DNA of 64,000 nucleotides, from positions 12,394 through 76,393 of the forward strand of contig CAZSFD010000014.1 of the NCBI GenBank assembly GCA_964606085.1, read 5' to 3'. Position 1 is the first letter of the stretch; every line of letters starts with the position of its first letter. The stretch comes from CAIQJJ01 sp964606085 (GTDB taxonomy: Bacteria > Chloroflexota > Anaerolineae > Anaerolineales > UBA4823). The notes beneath the pieces were generated by a model. That model was not told the DNA's origin and did not search any database. It saw only the letters and a program-made list of their open reading frames with translations. Made by a program: the position numbers and the translations under genes. Shown piece by piece: positions 8,506 through 20,300 of the stretch.

Positions 8506-9290
8506 TTTGCGTTTGGAAGGTTGCCGATGGCCGTGGCCATGATGACAAGAAAAATGACGCCCGAAAGTATGCGCGCCCACAACGGACGATGGCTCATCCA
8601 TTCTTCGGCAGTGGTCAGGGCGTTGGCCGCTGGATAGATCATGCAAAAGAATACCACAGCCCCGAAATATTCCATGACGGCGCTTTGGGGTGTACGGGCC
8701 TGGAAGGGTGTGCTTGCTGCCAATCCTTCCCAGATGATGGTGTAGGTGGTCACGCTGAAGACCGCCAGGGTGATGTCGGCCAACCATTCGACCGTCATGG
8801 GGTACTTTTCGCCGATACGCAGCCACGCCGGGCGGTGAATCTGTCCCATCCAGGGGAAGAGCGCCATCGGCATCAGCCCGGCGTTGAGCACGAACATGCA
8901 AAACAGGTAGGCAAAACCGAGCAGACCCTTGAACAGCGAGAGTTCGCCGCGGATGTCAATGCCAAAGGCTTGCAGGGTGGCCCAGCTGGCAAGCGGTGAA
9001 ACCAGCCCCACATAGCACATCACCATCACGAAGGTAACGAAAATCCCAACACCAGGTGAAATCTGGCTGGCGTTACCTGGGGTGTGGCGCGCCAGGCGTT
9101 CCTGTACGAATGGCGCTTTGTAGAGGATGGCGAACAAATTCAACACCTGGATGAGTGCCAGCGCCAGGCCTAACAAAGGGTCTGGATGCTCCCGGGTCTG
9201 GCGTAGGCTTGCCAACATGATTGGTTGTACCCACACAAAGTAGGCCAACTCACCCAGGCTGATGAAAATGGAGCGCAGATGTAAGATCAT
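8502..9290 (-). CDS. Unknown integral membrane protein coupled to the GlpC-like gene
   Basis: I do not recognise the family. 262 residues with about six hydrophobic segments (FISLGELAYFVWVQPIML; LGLALALIQVLNLFAIL; GIFVTFVMVMCYVGLV; LLGFAYLFCMFVLNAGLMPMAL; YFGAVVFFCMIYPAANAL; ILSGVIFLVIMATAI). No signal peptide or clear haem-ligand pattern is seen. Its stop overlaps the start of the GlpC-like gene (ATGA), so the two are translationally coupled. That suggests a membrane partner, perhaps anchoring the iron-sulfur protein or handling quinone, but this is inference only. Confidence 0.8.
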   Translation of the reverse strand: MILHLRSIFISLGELAYFVWVQPIMLASLRQTREHPDPLLGLALALIQVLNLFAILYKAPFVQERLARHTPGNASQISPGVGIFVTFVMVMCYVGLVSPLASWATLQAFGIDIRGELSLFKGLLGFAYLFCMFVLNAGLMPMALFPWMGQIHRPAWLRIGEKYPMTVEWLADITLAVFSVTTYTIIWEGLAASTPFQARTPQSAVMEYFGAVVFFCMIYPAANALTTAEEWMSHRPLWARILSGVIFLVIMATAIGNLPNAK

Positions 9291-9595
9291 TGGTAATCTT
9301 TCAGGGGGGTAGCGTTTTGATGAATGTTAACAAACTTCTGGTAATTTGCTACTGTGGATCATAGCGCGGCTTCCAGCCGCCGCCAAAACCTGACTTCCCG
9401 TGGATAGAAGAGAAACCCGGAATTGGTAAAGTATGCGTGGGTTCATCTTTCATCCACGGGAGATTAGCATTTATGCGAATGATGCAATGATGAGCGGCAG
9501 CATCATAATCTTCGCGGTTGTGATAGTTTTCAAAGAGCAATGCTATACCGCTGGATTGTATCACTTGACCGTTGGGATGTCGGGTATGAACAAAC
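9291..9595. other. Gene-free gap with an imperfect 22-bp inverted repeat
   Basis: No convincing gene. It holds an inverted repeat, left arm 9397-9418 (starts CCCGTGGATAGAAG) and right arm 9439-9460 (ends CATCCACGGG), 18 of 22 positions paired. A 71-codon minus-strand open frame crosses it (9349-9564) but has no family features and is judged spurious. The gap separates the SDR gene (minus, ends 9596) from the membrane-protein gene (minus, starts 9290). Confidence 0.65.
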
Positions 9596-10519
9596 TCACC
9601 CTCCGCGGCACCACGCCACCGTTTGACGAAGCGCCTCTTTCATCGGCGTTGGTTTCAGCCCAAAAGCCTTTTCTGCCTTGCTGCTGTCAATCACATACGG
9701 CGCAGTCCACTCGAACATCATCTCCACCGTTTCGGCCATTTCCTTATTGAACAGGCCCAAAAAGCGCATCGTCAGCGGCCCGCCCACCATCGTCTTGATC
9801 GGGCGGCCCACCTCAGCCTCGATCAGTTTGACGAAATCGGCTTGCGTCAATGCCGGGTTGGTGGGGGCGAACCACACCTGGCCGAGGGCTTCATCGCGCG
9901 TCCCCAGCGTGGCCAGCAGGCGGCCAAAATCGGGGATGTAGCTGAACGAATGCGGCTGGTCGGTGCGCCCCATCAGATTGACCGTTTTGCCCTGCACACC
10001 CGGCTGGATGGCGTAGCCCGTCAGTGCTGTATCATACGGCCCGAAGAAATCGGAGGCGCGCCCGATGGCGGCGCGCACCGTGCCGCGGGCATGGGCTTCC
10101 AGCACCTCCTGCGCCATGGCCGCCCGCACGCGGCCCTTTTTGGTGTTGGGCGCAACCGGTGCATCCTCGCGCAGGCTGCCGCTGAAGTGGCCGTACATGT
10201 ACAGGTTGTCGCCCACCACCAGCTTCGCCCCGTTGGCTGCCGCCGCCTCGACGATGGCGCGCTGTAAGGGCGGGAATTTTTCAGGCCATTCGTAATAATG
10301 CGGCTGGGCGCATTGGTAAATGGCCGCTGCCTCCTGGGTCAGTTCGATATTCTTCGCCGCATCGTACGCATCGCTGGCGATCACTTCCGCACCAGCCGGT
10401 TGATCGGCCATCTGGCCCGACCGGTTGATCAGGCGTACACGTTTGCCCATGTCGAGCAGTGCCTGTGCCGTCCAGCGACCCAATGGGCCGGTGCCAAAAA
10501 CAACATGTACTTCAGCCAT
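9596..10519 (-). CDS. NAD(P)-dependent epimerase/dehydratase-like SDR protein
   Basis: 307 residues. The N-terminal Rossmann motif is VVFGTGPLGRWTAQALLDMGKRVRLINRS (GxGxxG). Later come a short conserved region NLYMYG in place of the usual YxxxK block and FSYIPDFGRLLATLG, typical of atypical or extended SDR proteins related to epimerases. Substrate unknown. The start is 1 nt after the stop of the TetR gene, with AGGAGG inside the TetR 3' end as ribosome-binding site, so the regulator and enzyme are one operon and the TetR protein probably controls it. Confidence 0.82.
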   Translation of the reverse strand: MAEVHVVFGTGPLGRWTAQALLDMGKRVRLINRSGQMADQPAGAEVIASDAYDAAKNIELTQEAAAIYQCAQPHYYEWPEKFPPLQRAIVEAAAANGAKLVVGDNLYMYGHFSGSLREDAPVAPNTKKGRVRAAMAQEVLEAHARGTVRAAIGRASDFFGPYDTALTGYAIQPGVQGKTVNLMGRTDQPHSFSYIPDFGRLLATLGTRDEALGQVWFAPTNPALTQADFVKLIEAEVGRPIKTMVGGPLTMRFLGLFNKEMAETVEMMFEWTAPYVIDSSKAEKAFGLKPTPMKEALRQTVAWCRGG

Positions 10520-10520
10520 T

Positions 10521-11225
10521 TCATGCCTCCTGCGGATTGATAAGCATTTGTCTATGGATCATTTCAATTTCCCGGCGAAACACTTCACCTGGATCGGTGA
10601 TGAATGACGGCATCTGGTTGCCAATTTCCAGCGCGACCAGGCCGTGTACCCGGCTGGCGATGGTCAGTGCAGCGTACAGGATTTCGACATCCACCCCGCC
10701 CACGGCGGCACTCCAGGCTGCGAGCATGGCTGTCAACGCCGGGGTGCGCGGCGCTAAGCGGTCGGTGCGAAACTGCCCGGCGGCATGGAGCGCCCGCAGC
10801 GTTTCGATCAGCGGTACGAAGGCCGCCGTCGCTGCCGGCAGTGTGATTTCGGCAGGGGCGTGGTAGCCGGGGATGGGCGTGCCGAAGATCAGTTGGTAGC
10901 GTTGGGGGTACGTCACCGCCCATTGGCGGTAGGCCAGGCCGAGGGCGGTCAAGCGCGCCGGGCCGTCTTCGGGCGCGCAACTGCCGATAGCCTGCATCTG
11001 CGCATTGCCCAGCGACTCGAACGCCTCCACGATCAGCGCTGTCACCAGCGCATCTCGGTCGGGAAAATAATTGTAGATGGCGGGGGCGGTGATGCCGATC
11101 TCGCGGGCGATGGCGCGCAGGCTGAGCGCCGCCGCACCGCTCTCGGCGATCTGCCGCCAGGCCGTCTCTTTGATCGTTTGTGGCAGATGGCTTTGTTGTT
11201 CTGTTTTGCGCGGGCGTGGGGACAT
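10521..11225 (-). CDS. TetR/AcrR family transcriptional regulator
   Basis: 234 residues. The N-terminal helix-turn-helix ALSLRAIAREIGITAPAIYNYFPDRDALVTALI (about residues 32-65) is typical TetR; the remainder is a ligand-binding domain of the WHG-like C-terminal type. The ligand is unknown. It lies directly upstream of an SDR enzyme on the same strand and 13 nt downstream of a 23-bp perfect palindrome that is the likely operator. The first ATG with a preceding AAGGAGACTGCC ribosome-binding site was taken as start. Confidence 0.9.
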   Translation of the reverse strand: MSPRPRKTEQQSHLPQTIKETAWRQIAESGAAALSLRAIAREIGITAPAIYNYFPDRDALVTALIVEAFESLGNAQMQAIGSCAPEDGPARLTALGLAYRQWAVTYPQRYQLIFGTPIPGYHAPAEITLPAATAAFVPLIETLRALHAAGQFRTDRLAPRTPALTAMLAAWSAAVGGVDVEILYAALTIASRVHGLVALEIGNQMPSFITDPGEVFRREIEMIHRQMLINPQEA

Positions 11226-11238
11226 GGCAGTCTCCTTA

Positions 11239-11290
11239 AATAAATAAACGGTGTATATTTATTAAGATAAATATACACCGTTTATTTATT
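11239..11290. promoter_or_regulatory. Perfect 23-bp inverted repeat upstream of the TetR gene (probable operator)
   Basis: Arms 11239-11261 and 11268-11290 are exact complements, separated by TTAAGA. The core half-site is ACGGTGTATATTTA. It is very AT-rich against a GC-rich background and sits just before the TetR start codon, the usual place for an autoregulatory operator overlapping the promoter. It is also 15 nt after the stop of the giant gene, so it could in addition act as that gene's terminator. Confidence 0.75.
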
Positions 11291-11305
11291 GTTGTCAAGG
11301 CTGTT

Positions 11306-14300
11306 TCACGGCCCGTTGCGGAAGATCAGCGGCAGGTAGATTTTGCGCAATGTCTCCTCCTCGCCCATGGTCAGCGTGGCTGTGGCGTTGGCGCTGGTGC
11401 TGCTGCCGGTGGCCGTGGCTGTCAGCGTGTATGTGCCATCGCCCGATGGCGTCACCCACACCAGCAGGGTGGCGGTGGCGTGGGCGGGCAGCGTGAGGGT
11501 GGCGCTGCTCAGGCTGAGGCTGGCCGCGGGATCGCTGGTAATGGACAGGTCGAGGGTGGCCAGCGTGGAACCGGTGTTGGTGACGACCAGGCCGAAAGCG
11601 GCACTGCCACTCTCGATGCTTTGTGTGGCGGGCTGCCAGGCGAGTTCGACGCCCTCCAGCGGGGTGATGGTCACTTCGGTGGTGGCTTGATCTTCGATGG
11701 CCGGCTGCGCTGTGGATTGGGCGTGGAGGCCGAGGAAGGCCGCGCCGGCGATCAAGCCATCCAGCCCGCTGACCGTCACCTGCACCGTCTGCGACTGCCC
11801 GGCGTTCAGCGTGACCGAGGCCGGGCTGAGCGTGGCAAACGCTGCCAGCGGCCCGAAGGCGGCCAGGTCGAACGTGCCGCTTGAACTGCCGGGGTTGCTC
11901 ACGTTCACCTGCCACACGCCGCTGCCATCGGGTTGGAGGCTGGCCGGGCCGCCGGTGAAGGCCACGCTCACACCCAGGCTGCCCACCTGCACCACGCCAT
12001 CCCCCGTGGCCGCCGCCCGCGCCGATTGTGCGGTGACGCCGACGGCATAGCTGCCCGGCGCAGCCGTGGCCGCCGGGCTGACCAGCCATTGCAGCGTGAC
12101 GGCGTTGCCCGCGCCGGGGGCCACCAGCACGGCGCTGACCGGCTGGCCGAGCAGGGTCAGTTGGCCGCTCCAGCCTGCCGGGAGCGCCGCGCTCAGGTTG
12201 TAGGTGTCGGGCAGGCTGCCCAGGTTGGCGATGACCACGGTGAGGGCGGTCAGCGCGCCAGGGCCGGATGCGGCTGTTGCCGGGTCGAGTGTGACGGCGA
12301 CGAGGTGGGCGCCTTCGCCGCTGATGACGGCGGTAGCGCTGGCGCTGGCCCCCGTTGCGGCGTAGGCGGCGATCACGGTGAACGGGTTGCCGCCCTCGCT
12401 CACCGCCTGGGCGCTGAACGAAATTTCTGCGGCGCTGTTGGCGGGTACGCTGACCTGGGCGGGCAAATCGAGAACGGCCAGGCCAGAGAAGGCGAGATCG
12501 TAGGTGCGGGCGGCGGCTTCGAGGTTGGTCACGGTCAGCGTGTAGGCAGCGGTCTCGCCGGTGGGTACGCCGGCGCTGTCGGGGGTGATCTCGACCAGCA
12601 GCGCCGGGCCGGTGAGGGTGAGAATGCCGCCGGCCTGATCGCCATCCACGAACACGCCAAAAGGCAGGCTGGCGGGCGTGGCGTCAGGGGCAATGGCGGC
12701 GGTGAGCGGCACGGTCACTGCGCTGTTGGCGGGTACGTTCACCGGGTCGAGCGGCCCCCAGGTGACGCCCGGCAGGGGGGTGACGCCGGGCGTGTAGAGG
12801 ACGCCGGAAGGCCCTGGGTTGGAGAGCGTCACGTTGAACGTAACCGTCGCGCCGTTCGGGGCGGCCTGTTCTGCCGGGTCGAGGGCGATGATGTGCGGTA
12901 CGCTGACGTACAGCGGCGGCAGTTCGAGGTGATTCTGGCCCGATGGCAGCGTGTAGTCAACGGATGTGGCCTGGGCGACGAGGCGGGTTTCGCCGGGTTG
13001 CAAGTCGGCAAGTTGGACATCGAAGGTACGCGTGATGACGGGGGTTTCCCAGGTTTGGGCGTAGTCCCAGGTGAAGGTGGGCAGGGCCAGGGTGGAAGGT
13101 TGCACGTTGAAGGTGTCGGTGAGGACGGTGAGGCTGTCCAGCCCGACGGTGTGGGTGAGGGCGACGGCGAAGGAGAGCATGGGGTAGCGCAGGTGAGTTT
13201 GCGTGCGGTAGGTGTTGTGAACTTCCCAGCTATTTGGCTCGCTGAAGGGCAGGCTCAGATCGTCGTTGATGTTGGTGATGTGGTAGGAGTGCTGGTTCCA
13301 CAGCGGGCGGGCCTCCGTCCACAGCGGGCCGTTGCCAAAGACGCGCAGGCCGCGCAGGGCGGCTACCACCACTTCGGCCTGGCCGTCGTTATCTACATCG
13401 GCAATCAGGGGGTAATCGGTGCCGGTAAACGAATTGGCTAACGGTTCGTCGAAAAGCACATCGCCGGTCGCGCCATCGAAAATCGTAAAGCCCTGCTCTT
13501 TCCCGTTCCAGGCCACTTCGTAAATGCCATCGCCATCCAGGTCCATCACCGCGGCGTTGTTGGCGGAGGTGCTGTCCTCGGCGATGACGCTCCACAGCAG
13601 CGAGCCATCGGCGTTGAGGGCGTAGAGCTTGCCGAAGCGCCCGGTTTCGAACTCGTGCTTCATGCCGGTAACGATTTCGATCTCGCCGTCGCCATCTATG
13701 TCGGCGATGGATACGCCGCCGGGGTTGCCCGCTTCGAGCGGGGTCGTCCAGAGCAGCGCGCCGTCTGGCCCGTCGAGGACGGTCAGCGCGCCGTTGTGGG
13801 CGAAGGCCGCTTCGGGGCCGGGGTCGCCGCCGGGCTGCGCGCCATCTATATCGGCCACGGCGGGCGCGCCGAAGGTGCCGGCCATTGTCGAGGTCAGTGT
13901 GGCGCTCCAGGCCAGTTGCGGCGAGCCGTAGTTGAAGTCGTAGACGAACACTTCGTCGTCCCAACCGGTCAGGACGATGTCGAGCAGGCCATCGCCGGTG
14001 AGGTCGGCCAGCACCGGCGGGTTGACTTCTTGGGGGTAGACGGTGCTCCACAGCAGTTCGCCATCGTGGGCGCGCACTTCGAGGCGGTTGCCGGCGTTGA
14101 CGACGATTTCGGGTTCGGGGTCGAGGTCGAGGTTGGCAATGGCCGGGGCGGTGAGGGTCTCGAAGATGCTGACGGTGTCGGTGACCCAGTAGGTGCTGCC
14201 GTCGCCGTGGAAGGCGTAGAGTTGGTCGCCCGCCGCCACGACGATCTCCGCGCCGGGCAAGCCGTCCAGGTCGCCCAGGGCGGGCGAGCTGACCCAGGTG

Positions 14301-17300
14301 CGGAAGGTTCCGCCGCCGAAGTCGTGCGACCAGACGATGGGGTCGCCGTCGCCGGTGTCGCCGCCATCGCCGCGATAGACGAAGAGCGTGCCGAAGTTGA
14401 TCACATCGTCGGCAGAGACCACGATTTCGGGCCGGCCGTCGGCATCTACATCGCCAACGGCCATACCGGCGGCGATGCCGTAAGTGCCGAAGAAGGGCGC
14501 GCCGTTGCCGGCGGGGGTGTCATCCCACCATTCGGCAATCGGCTGGTAGGGCAAGGCGGGCTGGTTGGCGGCGAAGCCATCCACGCGCATCTCCCACACA
14601 TTATGGACGCGAATGCTGTGCGGGCCGTAGGGCAGGCCGGTGTAGTGGAAGGCCAGCGGCTGAACGCTGAAGGGGTAATCGAAGCGGATCGTGTCGGTGA
14701 GAACGCCGTCTATGTAAATTTCGGCATGGGTATTGTCATTTACCGACAGTCCGTACACGGTGACGGAATCGCCCACGAAGCTGTACCAGACGTTGCTGTT
14801 GCTGTTGGGCAGGCCCGAGTCCACGAAGTCACCCTGAAAGGCATTCGGGTGGGCGGCGTCGCTGGCCGAACTGCTGACATGCACGCGCGCCGATTCTTGG
14901 CCGCGCCGGGCGTTCTGGAAATCGTCGCTGACGGGCGAGCCGTCCCAGAACTCGACGTAATCGAGATAGACCTGGTTGTAGCCGTTGGGCGGGTCGGAGA
15001 TGCCCAGCACGGTGATGGTGACGGTGTGTGTGCCGGTGATCACGTCGAACGGGTACGCGGCAACATCTTCGCCTGGCGTGTAGGCGTTGATGCTGCCGTA
15101 GCTCACGCCGTCAATGCTCACATCGGCCAGGCCGCCGCGGTTGCGCGTGCGCAGGCCGATTTCGAGCCAACTGCCGTAAAAATCGAAACTGACGGTATTG
15201 CCAGGGGTGTTGGATACGGCGTAGGCATACTCGCTGGCCTGCGGGGCGTTTTCGGCTCCCCACGTGTTGGGGCGATGGGTGAAGGGGGAACCGTTGTAGC
15301 GCAGGGCGGGGTGGTCTTCCTCATAGCGCACCAGGCCGGTGTCGCTGGGCGGGTCGTAATCGGGGCCGACGGCGGGGGTGATGAAGGCGTCCACGTTGGC
15401 CTCGCCGCGGAACGTGCCGATCTGCATGACGTGAGGGCCGGGGCCGAAGCCGCTGAACGAGTAGGTGCGTGTGACCGGCTGCCCGGCGTAGATCAGCACG
15501 TCGCCCTGCCACACGCCATCCACCCACACATGCACGCGGTGGCTGTCGTAGCGGGCGAGCGCCACGAAACTGGCCGAATCGCCGGTGAAGGGCAACCAGG
15601 CCGACTGGTTGTTGTTGATTGCGCCGTCTTGCATGTAACTGCCGCCGCTGGCCTCAGCCTGCGTGACCGTGAACCATGCGCCGGGCTGGATCATGATGCG
15701 GGGATCGTTGTGTTCGTACAGGCCATCGGGGTAGAGCGTGCCATCCCAGGTATCCACGTAGTCAATCTTAATCTCGGCGCCGCTGGCGTTGGGGTGCGAT
15801 TGACCCGTGACGACGATCTCCAGCGTGTGCGCGCCTTCGCCCAGTCCGCTGAAGGCGGCGCTGCTGGCGCATTCGCTGATGAAGCACTGCTGCACCGGGT
15901 GGTACAAATCCACCGTGCCGCGGCTGATGCCATCCACGAAGATTTCGGCAATGCCGCCGTTGCGCGCCTTCGCGAAGCCGATATGCACCCACGCGCCGTT
16001 GAACGCCAGGCTGGCCGTATCGCCCGGCGTGGCCGAGGCCGTATAGCTGCCGTCGCTCAGGTGCGAGGCGAAGATGTTGCTGACGGTCGCCCAACTGCCG
16101 GTGTAAGCGAGGGCGGCATTTTGGGTGCGCGTGATGGCGAAGGTGGATTGGGGGGCGAGGGGAGGAAAGGAGATTTCTGATTGTTGATTGTTGATTGCTG
16201 AATTCTGATTGCGTGATTGCGTGATTGGGTGATTTTGCGGCACGATGCCGGGGATGATGATTTCGGTCGTGATAGCCGTGGTGACGGTGAACTCGCCGGG
16301 CGGGACGAGGAGCGGGGTGGTGCTGTGCGAGACGCCCAGCAGTTGGCCCACACCCAGGTAGGCGTAGTTGCTGCCCGTGGGGATCAGGCTGCCATTGCCA
16401 TCGAGCAGTTCCACCGTGACGGTGTAGATACCGGCGGCCCAGCCGGAGGTATCCACGGTTTGCAGTTCGTAGCTGCGCGGCGCACCGACCCGGATCGTGA
16501 CGGGCGTCTCGCTGCTGTGCGTGAGTGTGCCATCGGGTGCGCTGATGGCGGCGCGGGCGGTGGCGTTTTGCACAATGTTGGCGATATTGGCGACATCTAC
16601 AAACAGGGTGGTGCTGCTGCTGCCGGTCTCGACGAAAGCAGGCGTAGGCCGCACCGCCGTAATCTGCACAAACTTATCCACCACGTTGAATTTCGCCGGG
16701 CTGTACGCCGAAATTTCACCGTGAGCGACGACCGTCACCGCCGCTTCCAGGTCATACACCCCGACAGCCGGCTGGACGAGGTTATAGGGGCGGGTTTCCG
16801 TGCCGCCGGGATCGAGCGTGACCTGGCCGCCTTCGAGCGTGCCGCCGGGGAGCGAGACGGTGAAGGCGTAGGTGGTTTGCAGGCTGCCGCGGTTGGTGAG
16901 CGTGAGGGTGTAGGGAAGCGTCTGGTCGGTCAGGGCTGCGCCGTAGAAGGGCGTCCAGCGCAGTTCGGGGGCGTGCTGGCTCCAGGCGCACACTTCGCCA
17001 TCCAGGGTGGTCACGGCGGCGCTGATCGCCTGGAGGTCGGCGGTCACATCGGCGGGGTCGGTGTGCGCGGCGAGGGAATCGGCGGCGGCAACCAGGGCCG
17101 CCGCGCCATCCAGTCCGTCGTGGACGGCCCCGGCGTAGAGCGCCACGCTGTAGGCGGCGCTGACGACCTGATCACGCGGGATGGGGTGGCAGTCGCCGTT
17201 CTGGCAGGCGCTTTCGAGCGTCGTCATTGCCAGGGCCAGGGCATTCAGCGCCGCCGAAAGGCCCGGCTCGCCAAGCGTGCAGACGGTGGCGGCATTTTCC

Positions 17301-20300
17301 GATGCCTGGAAGACGGCCCCCGACAACTCGCTGACGATCTGCACGTTGGCAAGGGCATACTGCGTGTAACTGCCCGGCGCGGGGCTGCCGATGACGAGCG
17401 GGAAGCGCACACCCAGCGGCAGGTCGCTGGCGGCGGTGAAGGTGGCGGTTTGGGCGGCGCTTGCGCCTACGTCCAGCGTGACGGGCGAGGTCAGGCCGGT
17501 CACGCTGCCCACGTTAGGCGGTAAGATGACGTTCAAGGGGAAGCTGCCGGGGGCGTTGCCGACGTTGGTTATCGAAAGGTCGAAATCAGCGGCGGTGTTG
17601 GGGGCGAGGTAGAGGGTTGAAGGTTGGAAAGTTACAAAGTTGAAGGGTTGGGAGGGCATGAGCCAGTTGATCGTGGCCGAGTCGGAGAGCGCGCTGCCAT
17701 CGCTGGCGCTGAGGTTGAGGGTCAGGCTCGTGCCGGGAGCGGGCAGGGTGGGCGGCGAAACATACAGGCCGAGCGTGGCGCGGGCGTTGGGGGCCAGGCT
17801 GAGGCTGGTGGCGCTTTGGCGCTCACCGTTTAAGATCAGCCAATCTGCTGGCGCGCCGGTGATGTTGAGGGTGATGGTTTTGGGCTGCGAGGTCAGGTTT
17901 TCCACTTGCAAGCGGTAAGCGGCGTTGGGCACTTCGCTTTCGCCGTCGTTGGTCTCGTTGGCTTTCGCGTCGAGCAGGGCCGCACCGACCGGCACGCTGA
18001 TATTCGGTTCAGCTTGCCAATCCAGGGTGATGGCGTTGGCGTTGGAAACGCTAATGGTGGTCTCGATGACGGCGGTGGCTTCGGGGTGCTGGCGCGCCTG
18101 GCCGACGATGCGCACGGTGTAATTTCCGGCGGCCACGCCCGGCAGGGGGGTGACGAGCGCTTCGAGCGTGGTTTCATCGAAGGTCAACAGGAAGTCATCG
18201 GGCGCATAGGCCCACACATCCACCAGGCCAGCAAAGTTGGCCGCGGCGCTGATGTCGAAGGTGTGCGTTTCGCCAGGCAGTACACTGCCCGAAGGCGGCG
18301 TCACATCGAGGCTAAAGGCAGGCGAGCCGCCGCCGCCATCGGTCACTTCAATCACGCGCCCACCCCAGCTTTCACCGGCGAAGCCGTCGTGGTAGCCAAA
18401 GGGTATCTCTGGCAGCGGGATGGGGGCCTGATCGGGGTAACGCAGGGCAAATTGTTCGATGCCGCAGGTTTCACCTGGGCAAAGATAGGCCGGCAGGTAA
18501 CGCCATGAGGCGGCCTGTGGGCGCAGGCCGGGGCCGGGCGGCGACCAGCCATCCAGACAATTCGTCGGGCCGCCGGGGTTGCCTCGCAGCGCTGGCACCA
18601 CGGCTTGCTCGATGCACGTCCACAGGTCAGAGACGGCCTGCTGAATTTCAGCGCCATCTTGCACGAGCAGGGCGAAATCTATGATGTTGGAGAGCATTTC
18701 ATACTCGACCGCCGAAAGATGCAGCCCGTTCTCCATCACGCTGACAGTCTGGCCGGTTTGCGGGTCCACTTCCCACCAGCCCAACACGGCCGCGCCGTCT
18801 ACCATCACCGGCGCGGCGGGGATGAGGATGGCTTTGCCCTCCAGCAGGGCTTTTTCGGCGTAGGCGTAGGATGAACCGGAGAAGTACAGTCCAAGCAGGG
18901 CGGTATCGCCGGGGGCAATCCACACCGGCTGGATGCCCTGTCCCGCCATCTCGTCGAAGAGGCGCGAGACGGTCAGCGGCGCCTGGCCGGTGAGCCGGAA
19001 GATGGCCTGGCCCTCGAAGTACGACTCGGCCACGCCTTTCAGCCATTGGGCGCTAAAGGCCGCCTGGGGCGACTGCCCCGGCGCGACCACGATTTTAGCC
19101 TCCGTCGAACGCAAATCTAACGCTTGGTAGACGCTGCCATCCGACTGCCGGGCGCTGCTGGCGATAATAACGCGTGGCTGTTCGTACACCCATTTGACCC
19201 GCAGCGAGGCTTCGATGTCGCGCTGCGTGCTGTCGGCCAGTTTGGCAAACTCCAAACCGGCCAGGGCATACTGCTCGTTACGCGCCTGAATATATTTGAG
19301 CATCATCTCGCGCAAGGCTGCCCCGCCGGCGGGCGTGCTGAGGTCGGCGGGCAGGTTTTGGGTCATTTGGGCGGTGGCGAGGATGGCGCGGGCGTTTTCG
19401 GCCTGGGCTTTGCGGGCGTATTGCTGATTTTTGAGCGCGTTGGGCAAGAACCAGGCGGCGAAGAGATCGTCGAAGGTGGCGAAGGGGGCATTATCGGCGG
19501 GCAGGGCGATGACCGGGTTGCCGCCGTGCAGTCGGGTTTCCAGGCCGAGCAAGTCTTTCAGTTCACGGGTGAAGCTATCGGTGACATTGCCGTTGCCATC
19601 CTGAATGGTCACGTGCAGCCACTCGGCCAGCGTGAAGTGGGAGGCCAGCGGGAAGTTGGTCAGCAAATCCTGGAAATCGTCGCCCAGGAAGAGAACCTCA
19701 TCGCCACCGACGGCGAAATAGGGCGTGTAGGTGTGCAAAATATTCGTCACCACGCCGCCCTGGATTGCCGTGTTGACGATATGCCCAAAGGTGACGGCTT
19801 TGGCGGCCAGTTCGGGCATGGCAAAGGTGGCGGTGAGCGGGGTAAACGAAGTCAGGTTGAGGCCGCCCACCGGGAAACTGCTGTACTGCTCCACCTCGAG
19901 GGCAAAGGTGACGCGTTGACGCGTGGCGTCGGGCAGTTCGGCGAGGCGGTCGTTGCTGCCCGGCGTGGCGAAGACATCACCCACCTCGGCCTCGGCAAAC
20001 GATGGGTCGAGGTTCGTCCAGCCAGAAGCGGGCAGGTAAGCCTCCACCCACCAGTGATCCTGGACGAGGGCGAGCAGGGCGGCGTCGTTGGCGGGGTCGG
20101 CGGTGGCCGCGCCAGCGGGCAGGTATCCGGCCACGCCCTGCGCCGCCGGGAACATGCCGTTGATCAATACCTGGGCATCTGCGGTGGAAAGCGTGCCGTG
20201 GCGGTAACGCGCCGGAATGCCCGCCGCACGCAGCATGGCGATCAGCAGGCTTGATTGGTCGAGGCTGTTGCCGGCCTCGTTCCACAGTGTGCCGCGCGTG

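Noticed and set aside
9349..9564. 71-residue minus open frame in the gene-free gap
   Set aside because: Contains the 22-bp inverted repeat, has no ribosome-binding site or family feature.
11933..13441. 502-residue plus open frame antisense to the giant gene 3' part
   Set aside because: Same reason: low-complexity shadow, no start signal, no recognisable motif.
13655..16180. 841-residue open frame on plus, antisense to the giant gene
   Set aside because: GC-rich shadow of the minus-strand gene, composed of Gly/Ala/Val/Arg-rich sequence with no domain. The minus frame has a signal peptide and clear repeats.
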